This document shows, in pieces, positions 7,520 to 16,800 of a stretch of 64,000 nucleotides of DNA (position 1 is its first letter; each line of letters begins with the position of its first letter). A program made the translations under genes and the position numbers. Below the pieces are notes generated by a model that worked only from the letters and a program-made list of their open reading frames with translations, was not told the DNA's origin and ran no database searches. This stretch comes from Gammaproteobacteria bacterium (GTDB lineage: Bacteria > Pseudomonadota > Gammaproteobacteria > Pseudomonadales > Azotimanducaceae). Where the stretch lies: positions 1 through 64,000 of the forward strand of contig QJYB01000061.1 in the NCBI GenBank assembly GCA_003247835.1, in the 5' to 3' direction.

Positions 7520-8696
7520 CTTCAAACTCCGGCAGCAGTTCGGCGCCGATCCGACGGATCGACGACAGGATCGATTTCTGAGACACCGCACCCATCTGCA
7601 CCAGGCACATCAGCCTGTCGACGCCAATGTCACGGAAACCTTCCATCTTTCTCCGGCACGTATCGACGCTGCCGATGACAACGGAATCCAGATGCCGGAT
7701 CACCTCGAAGATTTCCTCGTTGCTGATCGCCTCACCGGCAAACTCGCGCTTGAGCAGCGCGACCACGGGATTCGGATCCTGCAGGTCGTGCGGATCCGGC
7801 TGTTCTGCGTTCTGGAGCGCGGAGATTGAACCGGCGGATCTCGGATCTGTGCTACCCCGTATCGCTGAGTAGAAAATGTCTCTCGGCACGTTGAACACTC
7901 TTGGGGCCGAGCTCACGTACCAGAGCGCCGCCTGTGGTGCACCGCTTGCTACGGCCGCCTTGTCTGATTCCGCTGCGTGCACGAACGTGAAGACGCCGAC
8001 CTGGTTGTTCAGAAAGGCGCCGGCAGGCAGCTCACAGGCAGCTGCTGCCTGCCGATAGCCTTTGATCATCTCGCTCAGCTGATCGAGCGGAGCGAAGAGT
8101 GTCGTGGCAAGCACGCCAACGCCGAGATCCCCCGCTCGAACGAATGAAGGTGGACTCGAACAGGTGTGCCAGAGCGGCGGGTGAGGCTGCTGCAGCGGCT
8201 TAGGGAGCACCTCGCGATCCTGCACGCTCCAGCGCCCTGAGTGCCAGCTGAATGGCGTTTCCGTCCAGGCCCTGGGGATGAGACGCGTGGCCTCGACGAG
8301 ATCTTCTGCTGCCTGGGCTTCCGACACGCCGAAAGTCTCCCACTCCTTCCCACCCGATTTGGCGAGACCCAGCTCGAGACGTCCGCCAGACAGGTTGTCG
8401 AGCAGCGCAGCGCGCTCGGCCGCACGGAGCGGATGATTGATCTCGAACGGCGCCAGCACGCCCGCATGCCCCACCCGCAGACGCCGGGTGGCCCGGGCGA
8501 CCTCCTGCAGAATCATCTCCGGACAGGAGCTGTAGCTGAAATCCGGAGTGCAGTGATGCTCAACCTGCCACCAGCAGTTGAATCCCGCCTCATCGGCGGC
8601 ACGCGCCTGTTCCAGGGAATCCGCCAGCAGCTGACCGAATCCCCCATGTCCGGCACACTCGCGGCGCTGAATTTCCGTGAAGATGTCTAACTTCAT
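7512..8696 (-). CDS. Luciferase-like (LLM) flavin-dependent monooxygenase
   Basis: 394 residues. Bacterial-luciferase-like TIM barrel features: MKLDIFTEIQ at the N-terminus, GFNCWWQVEHHCTPDF, the RLRVGHAGVLAPFEINHPLR strand-helix unit and LDNLSGGRLELGLAKSGG. Such proteins use FMNH2 or F420 and O2 to oxidise alkanes, ketones, sulfonates, chelators or ring compounds. A separate reductase is not encoded beside it. It is the first gene of a minus-strand operon (monooxygenase, cyclase, TetR), starts on ATG at 8696, and has the candidate operator at 8714-8727 overlapping its promoter region. Confidence 0.92.
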   Translation of the reverse strand: MKLDIFTEIQRRECAGHGGFGQLLADSLEQARAADEAGFNCWWQVEHHCTPDFSYSSCPEMILQEVARATRRLRVGHAGVLAPFEINHPLRAAERAALLDNLSGGRLELGLAKSGGKEWETFGVSEAQAAEDLVEATRLIPRAWTETPFSWHSGRWSVQDREVLPKPLQQPHPPLWHTCSSPPSFVRAGDLGVGVLATTLFAPLDQLSEMIKGYRQAAAACELPAGAFLNNQVGVFTFVHAAESDKAAVASGAPQAALWYVSSAPRVFNVPRDIFYSAIRGSTDPRSAGSISALQNAEQPDPHDLQDPNPVVALLKREFAGEAISNEEIFEVIRHLDSVVIGSVDTCRRKMEGFRDIGVDRLMCLVQMGAVSQKSILSSIRRIGAELLPEFEDE

Positions 8697-8713
8697 CCAA
8701 CCCCTCCCTTTCC

Positions 8714-8727
8714 ATAACGGTTGTTAT
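8714..8727. promoter_or_regulatory. Candidate TetR operator, enzyme operon side
   Basis: ATAAC-GGTT-GTTAT, a perfect inverted repeat of 5-bp arms with a 4-bp spacer, 17 bp before the start of the luciferase-like gene. It matches the arms and spacing of the site at 5921-5934. Confidence 0.68.
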
Positions 8728-8799
8728 ATATCAACAGTCGCGCCATGGACAAGAGCCGGACGCCGGACCCGCTGCGCGGTAGGTCCGTTTGTTTTCGGC

Positions 8800-9639
8800 T
8801 CAGGACAGCAGACCGCGGATGTCCGAAGCCAGAGGCTTCAGCACGTCCGCGTCTATCCAGTACCGCGTGTGACTCAGGGCGTTCCAGCCATGGGTCAGGG
8901 TGCCCAGCAGCGTGCCGTTCGCGTTGACGGGATAGTCACCGTAGACGGCCTGCCGGTAGGAGCTGGACAGTGGGCGGAGCGGCCAGCCCAGCACGTCGTC
9001 CTCGTCGTAGTAATTGTTCCAGCGGAAGTCGTAGCCGGCCGTGGACGTCTTCACCGCCTTGATCTGGTCCTCCGGAAACCCGGCCAGAAAGATGGGGATG
9101 TTGCAGCCGGTGGTGTACAGGAAGCTGAGGCTTTTGAGACGCAGAAAGCTATCGAGCGGCGTGCCTCGCTGCGTGGTGGGCGCCTTCCAGACGCCCTGGC
9201 TCGCCCGCCGTGGTTTCTGCGCGTCCCAGAGATAGTTCGAAACGACCTGGCAGCCGAGGGATTGCGCGACGATCACCACCGGTTTCGTTCCGCCCACGGA
9301 CTGGTAGGCACGCTTCAGCGTGCCACGGATGATCTTCTGCACCCGCTCGTAGGGGCTGTTCGGACTGCTGGCCCGCCGCTCGAGTCCGGCAGCATCGGAA
9401 AATCCGTAGAGCAGGAATTTGCGCAACCGGATGCCGTCCACCGGCTCGGCACGCATGCTGCGCATCACCCGCTCCTGGTTGGCCTGGAGCACTTCCTGGT
9501 AGTAGATGCTGTCGAAATGCACCTGACTCCAGTCGGTCTCTCCCAGACGGTTTGCCAGCTTTTCTTCGAGCTCGTCGGCAAAGCTGCGCGGCGTATCGCC
9601 CATGCCGTGCACGGCCAGAACGACGACTTCCTTGCTCAC
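8800..9639 (-). CDS. Alpha/beta-hydrolase-like protein
   Basis: 279 residues from GTG at 9639, placed just before the first beta strand and preceded by CGGGAG; it overlaps nothing essential of the upstream gene, which ends at 9666. The fold shows in EVVVLAVHGMGDTPRSF (first strand and oxyanion region), VVIVAQSLGCQVVSNYL (strand and nucleophile elbow, Ser in QSLGC) and a late LTHGWNAL that could give the catalytic His. The substrate is unknown. It lies 26 bp behind a Yip1-type membrane protein, so both are probably one transcription unit, and it may act at the membrane on lipids or esters. Confidence 0.8.
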   Translation of the reverse strand: MSKEVVVLAVHGMGDTPRSFADELEEKLANRLGETDWSQVHFDSIYYQEVLQANQERVMRSMRAEPVDGIRLRKFLLYGFSDAAGLERRASSPNSPYERVQKIIRGTLKRAYQSVGGTKPVVIVAQSLGCQVVSNYLWDAQKPRRASQGVWKAPTTQRGTPLDSFLRLKSLSFLYTTGCNIPIFLAGFPEDQIKAVKTSTAGYDFRWNNYYDEDDVLGWPLRPLSSSYRQAVYGDYPVNANGTLLGTLTHGWNALSHTRYWIDADVLKPLASDIRGLLS

Positions 9640-9665
9640 GCCAATGGTCTCCCGGCTGCCGCCAT

Positions 9666-10694
9666 CTACTCGTAGGTCTCGATCTCGCTCCGGTACTTCT
9701 GAAACAGTGCGTAATTGTGCGCCACCGCATCGTTCAGATCCTGGTGGATCCGGGCGACCTCCAGCTGCTCTCGCACCCACTGATGCTCGGCCCAGTTGCC
9801 GCCTGCGGTCTTCACGACTTCCATCTCGGCCGTGGACATGCGCATGGCATCCCCCACGCCGTTCAGCACGTCGGAGACGCTCGCCTCTTTCTCCTCGATA
9901 CCCTGCAGCGTGCTGCCAAGCCGGTCACGCAGCATCCGGGTCTTCTTGAGAACGTCCGCATAGGCCCTGACCTGCGCATCCGTCAGCTCGCCGTTCGCCG
10001 GCGGGTCCCAGGTATCCAGGCCGGCCGACTCCGCGATGCTCGCCTGACGTTCGAGACCCCCGAACAGACCTGTGCTCACACCGCCCGACGAGGTCGACGT
10101 CTGCTCCGTCGACATCTGCTCGATCATCGATGGCGCCAGAACTGCGAGAAACACGACGCTGACGACGACGTTGACCAGCAGAGAAACCAGAACCGACACC
10201 ACGTAGTGCCGGTTCCGTGACGCCTGCGGAATGTCCAGGAACACCGGCAGGAAACGGTAGGCCAGGTAAAAGCTGTAGATACTCGCCGCAAGGCTCAGCA
10301 GCCAGCCGATCCAGGGCAGCGGCGCCAGCGCGGTGCCTGCAGCGGCAGGGACGATGGCGAGACCAACCACCGCGTAGGCGCGGTCGAATCCGCGCACTCC
10401 ACCGAAAGTGCCGGCGAAGTAGTCGAAGATATAGGCGATGACGAACGTCCATCCCAACGTCCACAGCGACGAGAAGACGAACACGCTCACGGACAGCGAT
10501 CCGTACAGCATCGAGCCGCCACCGATGAGGGCGAGCAGGCCGGAGACGATGAATGCAAGAACGTACAGCGGCAGGGTCAGCTGGAAGAAAGTCTGCTGCC
10601 AGGTGGCCCCGGTATCCCGATAACGGACACACGCTCCGTCCGGGTCCTGCAGCACGGCTGTAGCCCACTGAATGGTGGCCTGGATGTCGAACAC
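9666..10694 (-). CDS. Yip1-domain membrane protein
   Basis: 342 residues from GTG at 10694 with GGAGGG upstream. A short cytoplasmic part (FDIQATIQWATAVLQDPD) leads into about five hydrophobic segments (residues 40-200), among them LTLPLYVLAFIVSGLLALIG, FVIAYIFDYFAGTFGGV and AYAVVGLAIVPAAAG, the usual Yip1/DUF1282 pattern. The last 140 residues are soluble, helical and charged, which is longer than a plain Yip1 protein. Function in bacteria is uncertain. It is divergent from the large cyclase gene and precedes the hydrolase gene. Confidence 0.75.
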   Translation of the reverse strand: MFDIQATIQWATAVLQDPDGACVRYRDTGATWQQTFFQLTLPLYVLAFIVSGLLALIGGGSMLYGSLSVSVFVFSSLWTLGWTFVIAYIFDYFAGTFGGVRGFDRAYAVVGLAIVPAAAGTALAPLPWIGWLLSLAASIYSFYLAYRFLPVFLDIPQASRNRHYVVSVLVSLLVNVVVSVVFLAVLAPSMIEQMSTEQTSTSSGGVSTGLFGGLERQASIAESAGLDTWDPPANGELTDAQVRAYADVLKKTRMLRDRLGSTLQGIEEKEASVSDVLNGVGDAMRMSTAEMEVVKTAGGNWAEHQWVREQLEVARIHQDLNDAVAHNYALFQKYRSEIETYE

Positions 10695-10846
10695 GATTCC
10701 CTCCCGTTCTTTCCTGAGCCACGGCGGATGATGCCAGTAATCGGCTGATCCGCCCACACGGAACGCATCAGCCGAACGCGAACGGTTTCCGTCCCTGGAA
10801 TCAATCTGCTTAACTAGCCGGTTCAGGTTTTCATCATCGGGAAGGG

Positions 10847-13800
10847 ATGAGCAGCACCGGAACTTCGGGGCGACGCGCGGAGCGTCGTTACCTCACCGCC
10901 TTGTTCTCCGATCTCAGCGATTCCACCGCGCTGGCATCGTCCGTGGACCCGGAAGAGTTCGCCGAGCTCCTCGATCAGCTGAACCGCACCTTCGAGCAGG
11001 TCATTCAGCGACACGGCGGCACCATCCTTCAGGTCCGTGGCGACGGTGTGTTTGCTGTCTTCGGTCTGGAAGCCCGCGAGGACGAGGGTCGTCGCGCTAC
11101 GGAAGCGGCGCTCGAGCTCCATGCCGCCGTGAAGAACATCAGTTTCTGCTCGCCGCTGCCGGGCTACAGCGGATTGACCATGCACTCCGGTATCCACTCA
11201 GGTCTGGTCCTGGCCGTAGAAGGCGACGAGGTGCTGGGCCGTTTCGTGCTCGTCGGTGATGCGGCCAATCTGGCGTCCCGGCTGTCGGATGCAGCAGGCG
11301 CCGATGAGATTCTGGTCAGCGAGACCAGTCTCGGTGCAGAGCGCCCGTTCTTTGAAGCCGGTGAGGCACGATCGTTCGAATTCGGGGCGGGCGAGGCACT
11401 GACCGTGTACCCGATTCTCGGACGGACGTCCGTGCACACCCGGTTTGAAGCCAGAACGTTCGGCAGGCAGACCCCTCTGGTCGGCCGCGAGCGGGAGTTC
11501 AGCCTGCTGCGCCAGGCGCTCGAGACCTGCCGGCAGGGTACGGCTCAGATGGTTTCGATCGTCGCCCCTCCCGGTGTCGGTAAAACGCGCCTGGTGGATG
11601 AGTTTCTGAAAGATGCACAGTCCCGGAACTTCCGTGTGCTGCGTGGCTACTGCGAGAGCTATCTGAACGCGGAACCGCTGCAGCCGGTCCTGCAGATCCT
11701 CCGCCAGCTGCTCGGTCTCTCCCGCCCCAACCCGACCGCGGATGCGACGCTTACGGAACGGCTGTCGGCCATCTCACCGGGACTCGAGAGCGAGGCCGAC
11801 GTCGTTCAGGCCGTTCTCGCGCCATCCACCAGCACCCTGCGCCCTTCCGATGAGGCCATCGGCGATCTGGTGCTGAAGCTAACCCGGGCGCTGGTGGCGG
11901 ACCGACCCGTGGTCGTGTTCATCGACGACTGGCAGTGGGCGGACGATCTCACCCGGGTGACGCTGCGCAACGCACCTGAGCTGGCACAGTCGAAGCTGCT
12001 GCTCATCCGCGCGACTCGCGAGCTGCTGCCCGGCGACCCGGCAACCGCGACGATTCGACTCCAGCCGCTGGATGCTTCACACGCAATGGCCATGATTCAG
12101 ACCCTGCTGCCCAGTGCAGACCGGCTGGTCATCGAGCAGGTCCGCCGTTCTTCCGGCGGTAACCCACTGTTCATCGAAGAGCTCTGCCACGCCGTGGCCC
12201 GGGGCGCGCACACGCCGACCCTTCACGACAGCTGGCAGTCCACCCGTATTCCCAATCAGATCAACATGCTGATCGCTTCCCGGGTGGCGCTGCTGTCCGG
12301 CAGGCAGCTGCAGCTGCTGCGCACGCTGGCCGTCATGGGCAACGTCGTGCCGGGCTGGCTGCTCGAGAGCGTGGTGGACGTGCCACCTTCGCTCGGCGCG
12401 CTGGAACAGCTCGCCGAGCTCGACCTGCTCGCGCCCATGGAGGCGGATGGCACCGTGCGCTTCAAGCACGGCATCACGCGCGATGTGGTGCTCGACTCTC
12501 TGAATCGACATGAGCGGCAGACGATCCACCTGCAGGTGGCTGAGATCATCGAGTTCCGGTTCAGCGGTGCTGACCGGGAGCCGCTGCTCGAAACCCTGGC
12601 CTATCACTATGGTGAAACGCAGGAGTACGAACGCGCGGCGGACTATGCGGAAGCCGCAGGCGACAAGGCCCTGGCCGCAAGTGCCATGGATCGTGCCCGA
12701 AGTCAGTTCCAGGCGGCGTTGCAGGCACTCGACCAGCAGAGCGGGCGCGATGTCTACGACCGATGGATGTCCATCTCCCGGCGCCTGGCCATGGCCTGCC
12801 TGTTCGATGCGGAGCCCGCTCAGTGCGCCATATACCAGCGTGCAATCGATCTGGCGCGTGCCCGCGGCGACCTGGAGAACGAGGCCAATGGCGAGTACTG
12901 GCTTGCCTATGTGAACTACGCCATGGGCGAGGCGGCACAGGCCAGGACCCACATCGACCGGGCCCGCCTGCTCGCCGCCGATATGGACAGCGAGGCCTTC
13001 CGGACCCAGGTGCTCGCCAGCTGGGGGCAGATCCGGGGCGCCGCCTGCGACTACGACGCTGCATTGGCCACCCTGGACCAGGCCCTGACGGTTCAGGCGC
13101 CCTTCAAGCACCGCCCCCGGGTGACTCATGCCTATGGCTACTCGCTGGCTGCCAAGGGAATGGTGCTGGGTGACCAGGGTCGATTCGACGAGGCTTTCGC
13201 GTGTTTCGATGAGGCCCAGGAGCTGACCCGGGGACCCATTCACCCGACCCACGGGTCCATGACTTCCATGCGAACGGCCGTCTATCTCTGGCAGGGCCGT
13301 TGGGAGGAGGCGCTGGAGGCCGCTCAGGCGAGCGTGCAGATCGGTGAGCGGATGGGCAGCCGCTACATTACGGCCATGGGGATCGCGTTACGCGCGTATG
13401 CCCGCTGGCATCTGGATCCCGCCACGGATCTGACCGATATCGTCCGGGCACTCGCCTGGGTGGAGGAAAGCCACCAGAGCATCTGGACATCACTGCATTT
13501 CGCCTGGCTCACCGAGATGCTGGTGAGCCGGCGCCGTTACCATGAAGCGCGCCGTGCGGCGGTCTGGGTGCTCAAGCGCGCACGCAAGCTCGACCGGCTG
13601 GGCGAGTCGGTAGCCTATTGCGCGCTGGCCGCCACGCCGGGTACTCCCGCCACCGCGGCTGCCCCTGACCGCTGCTTTGCACGGGCCCGCCAGTCGGCCG
13701 ATCGACGGCAGTCGCCGCGCGAGCTGGCACTCATCGATCTGAAGCAGGCGCGCTGGCTCGCAGCGAACGGAGCTGGCGAGCAGGCGGCGGCGATGCTGCC

Positions 13801-13888
13801 CGGATGCCGGGATCGGCTCAGTGCCATGGGGATGTACACCTATGCCGCTGAGGTACAGCGCCTCGAACTCAAGCTCGTCCAGGATTGA
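10847..13888 (+). CDS. Class III nucleotide cyclase / AAA ATPase / TPR protein
   Basis: 1013 residues from ATG at 10847 (GGGAAGG before it). Domain order: a class III adenylate/guanylate cyclase catalytic domain (about 15-190) with both metal-binding Asp positions (D22 in FSDLSDST, D66 in RGDGVFAVFG) and the GDAANLASRL transition-state motif; a predicted ATPase with Walker A APPGVGKT at 240-247 and a Walker B-like VVFIDDW; then a long helical TPR-like region (about 560-1000). I see no C-terminal DNA-binding domain. This is the common bacterial cyclase-ATPase-TPR signalling architecture, presumably cytoplasmic; the product nucleotide and the input are unknown. It converges with the DyP-P450 gene with only 3 bp between the stops. 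Confidence 0.9.
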   Translation: MSSTGTSGRRAERRYLTALFSDLSDSTALASSVDPEEFAELLDQLNRTFEQVIQRHGGTILQVRGDGVFAVFGLEAREDEGRRATEAALELHAAVKNISFCSPLPGYSGLTMHSGIHSGLVLAVEGDEVLGRFVLVGDAANLASRLSDAAGADEILVSETSLGAERPFFEAGEARSFEFGAGEALTVYPILGRTSVHTRFEARTFGRQTPLVGREREFSLLRQALETCRQGTAQMVSIVAPPGVGKTRLVDEFLKDAQSRNFRVLRGYCESYLNAEPLQPVLQILRQLLGLSRPNPTADATLTERLSAISPGLESEADVVQAVLAPSTSTLRPSDEAIGDLVLKLTRALVADRPVVVFIDDWQWADDLTRVTLRNAPELAQSKLLLIRATRELLPGDPATATIRLQPLDASHAMAMIQTLLPSADRLVIEQVRRSSGGNPLFIEELCHAVARGAHTPTLHDSWQSTRIPNQINMLIASRVALLSGRQLQLLRTLAVMGNVVPGWLLESVVDVPPSLGALEQLAELDLLAPMEADGTVRFKHGITRDVVLDSLNRHERQTIHLQVAEIIEFRFSGADREPLLETLAYHYGETQEYERAADYAEAAGDKALAASAMDRARSQFQAALQALDQQSGRDVYDRWMSISRRLAMACLFDAEPAQCAIYQRAIDLARARGDLENEANGEYWLAYVNYAMGEAAQARTHIDRARLLAADMDSEAFRTQVLASWGQIRGAACDYDAALATLDQALTVQAPFKHRPRVTHAYGYSLAAKGMVLGDQGRFDEAFACFDEAQELTRGPIHPTHGSMTSMRTAVYLWQGRWEEALEAAQASVQIGERMGSRYITAMGIALRAYARWHLDPATDLTDIVRALAWVEESHQSIWTSLHFAWLTEMLVSRRRYHEARRAAVWVLKRARKLDRLGESVAYCALAATPGTPATAAAPDRCFARARQSADRRQSPRELALIDLKQARWLAANGAGEQAAAMLPGCRDRLSAMGMYTYAAEVQRLELKLVQD

Positions 13889-13891
13889 GCT

Positions 13892-16800
13892 CTATGCTTC
13901 GCGCACATCGGGGTCGAAAAGCAGCGCGGAGTTGCTCGGTGCCCGCCTGAGCGTACCTGGCAACTCGAATAGCGCGGCGATCATCCCGAGCAGGGTGCCT
14001 ATGCCGAGCTTTCTGCCCGGGCAGGCGTGCGTGGGCTTCGGCGACGCGGAGTAGTCGCCTCCGAAGGCGGGTGACACGTCGGCATAGGCCCTCTCCGCTG
14101 CCGCGCTGACAAGCCCCACCACGACCATCTCACCGGCTCTGACGTCGACACTGCCGAGCTTCAGATCCCGGGTTGCCCGACGATGAATCATGGCCGGGAT
14201 GGGGCGCCGGGCCATGGACCGCTCGAGCCAGGGTTCGATGCCTTCCAGCGCCGCCTCTCGGGGTCCCAGCCCCCGTCCACGCGCCGCCAGGTAGTCGTTC
14301 TGGACCCGCCAGAAGTCGCCTTCCCGCAACCAGTCCCGGGCGGTGAAGAGAAAGTTGCCCTGCACCGTCGGCATGTAGCCAAGCAGCGCACCGAGCACGA
14401 CCTCGGCGAAATCCGCCTCGAGTCCCTGCGCTGACAGGACCTGGTACAGCTCGCCAAGGAGCGGTCTGGGCCAGGAACCACCGGGGTCGGACTGACAGGA
14501 CGCCACGAATCGATCCATGGCCGTCCGGAGGTCGCGGCCTTCCCGGGTCGCCGTGGCATCGACGGGATCCGTGGGTTGTGGCTGAAAGACGAACCGGGAC
14601 GACGAGATGACGTGGAACGGGCAGTGCGAGGTGCGTTCGCCCGCCGCCGGCTCTCCACCTGCCTGAATCGCAGCGTCGGGATTGTCCGGCGCGCCGCCAA
14701 ACGACTCCAGCAGCGTGGTGGCGTCCGGTACGCCGAACCAGTACTTCGACACCTCCGCCAGCACCAGGTCCACGTACTTCGCCAGCGGGATCGTGGCCTG
14801 ACCACCCACCTGGCCGAGCCCCCCGAGCAGCAGCTGAGCCGGTTTCAGTGTGGCATCGAAGGCGTCTTCCTTGCCGATCCGGTAGAAGAGGGCGTTCGCT
14901 GCGTCGGCCTTCCTGTCATGCAGAGGCGGATCCATGCCGAGATAGTTTTCGCCCACGCAGCGTGCGAGACGCTCCTGGTAGCCGGCCACGGAAAAATCCG
15001 CCGGCGTGGTGAGCACGTGGTCCACAGCGGCCGCAGAACCTACGAGCACGCCGAAAGGCGTGCGCAGCACACCCTCGAACCGTTCCCTGATGACCTGCCA
15101 CACCCCACGGTGCAGCTCCTGATCCAGCGCCTCCTTTTCCTCGAGGAGTCGCTTCCAGGCAGCGAACGCACCGTCCCGATCCCGTGCCTCGAGTGCTCGC
15201 AGCCGCTCGATGGTCTCGAGACCTTCCGCCGTCCAGTTCCTGGCCCCGGCATGTGAGGGGGATCCGGAAATCACGGCAAGACCCGACCTGGACGGCACGA
15301 ACAGATACAGACCCCACTGCAGGCGCACGAAGACCCGATCGCCGAGATCCAGCCTGGTGCCATCCGCGAACCGGTAAACACGGGGCTCTCCCGGCTCCGG
15401 TACACCCAGGATCGGATCCGGCAGGCGGCTGTAGGGCGCGGTGCGGTTGCCACCTGTGAGCCAGCGCTGCACCACCTCGTACTGCTCGGCGATGCTGGCG
15501 TTGTATGCCTGAAAGATCAGACCCCGCTCGGGTTGTCCGGACTCTCCCGGACGGAAAGGTACGCCAAAGGACATGCCTCGACGCAGGATCCGCGGAATGG
15601 TGCCCGCGGCGTCGCGCGGATTAGCGCGCCGCACGTGCGCGAAGAGCGGACAGCGCGTACCGTGCGGATCGTTGTCGTAATCGAAACCGTTGCCGCAACC
15701 GACCGATGGATCCGCCAGCGGCACCCCCGTCCGGGTCCTGCCCATCAGCTTCGCGAGCAGCCTTTCACGCTTCGCGTCGAGCTGACGTTTTTTCAGTCGT
15801 GAACGCCCCGGGATGTTCCGCGTCACCGCATCGAGCAGCCCGGGCACATCCTGGGCCAGTTTGCGGACCACCAGGAACGTGCCTTCCCGGAACAGCGGCT
15901 CGGACCAGTGCGCCGCCAGCCGGTCGCCACGACTGTTCGGCTGGCCGAGGAAGATGTCACCGGCAGGAACCGCATCGGGATCCTCGGGATCGTCAGGCCC
16001 GATCCTCGGATTGCTGATGCCGTCGCGGAAACCGAAGTGCTCGGTCGGTGCACCCGGTTCCCCCTGTGCATACATGGGCTCAACGGCGAGCAGCCGCAGG
16101 GCGTCATGACCGGCGGCATCGATCTGCTCGAGCGTCGCGCGCAGAACAGCGTCGAGCCCGGTCCGGTCCGTGCCGGTCTGTGCGACGCGTCGAAGCTGAA
16201 TGACCACGTCGACGGACTCCACATTGACCCGCTGCAGTCGCGGCACCGCGCCGCCTCTGCCCGGGGGCCAGTTGCGCGCCGGCAGCGTCCAGTGGTCCGG
16301 GTGATTGTGCCTGAGGTCGCCGATGAGGCCGGCCCGGGCTGCCATGCCCTCACGGAAGGCAGCCGGCAGCTTGTCCAGCTCCTCGGCGGCCAGATCGAGA
16401 CGCGCCAGCCCCGCGGCGGTAAAACCGATGTTGCGGAAGACACCGTCCTCCGGCACGGCGTCGCCCCAGGTGATCTGCTCGCTGAAGTCATCGAGGAACC
16501 GGCGGGCAGCAGCGGCATCCCGCACCTGCAGCAGGGCCAGGCAGCCTGCGTTGGCCCCATAGGACGAGGCGATACCACCCTGGGCGTTATTCGCGTCGAA
16601 CGGCGGGAACTGCGCCGGTGGTGGCTGCTGGTCACCCTCATCGCTGTAGTTCTCGAACCAGTCGAGCTCCGTACCGAAGACCCGCTTCAGGGTGTCGAGG
16701 GCCTTGCCGGATTCGTCCGCCGTTTCCCAGTCGGATCGGTGCGGGAACTCCGACGCCGGGAGGACGGATCGCGCCGCGCGCAGCAGGTAGCTGTGATCGT

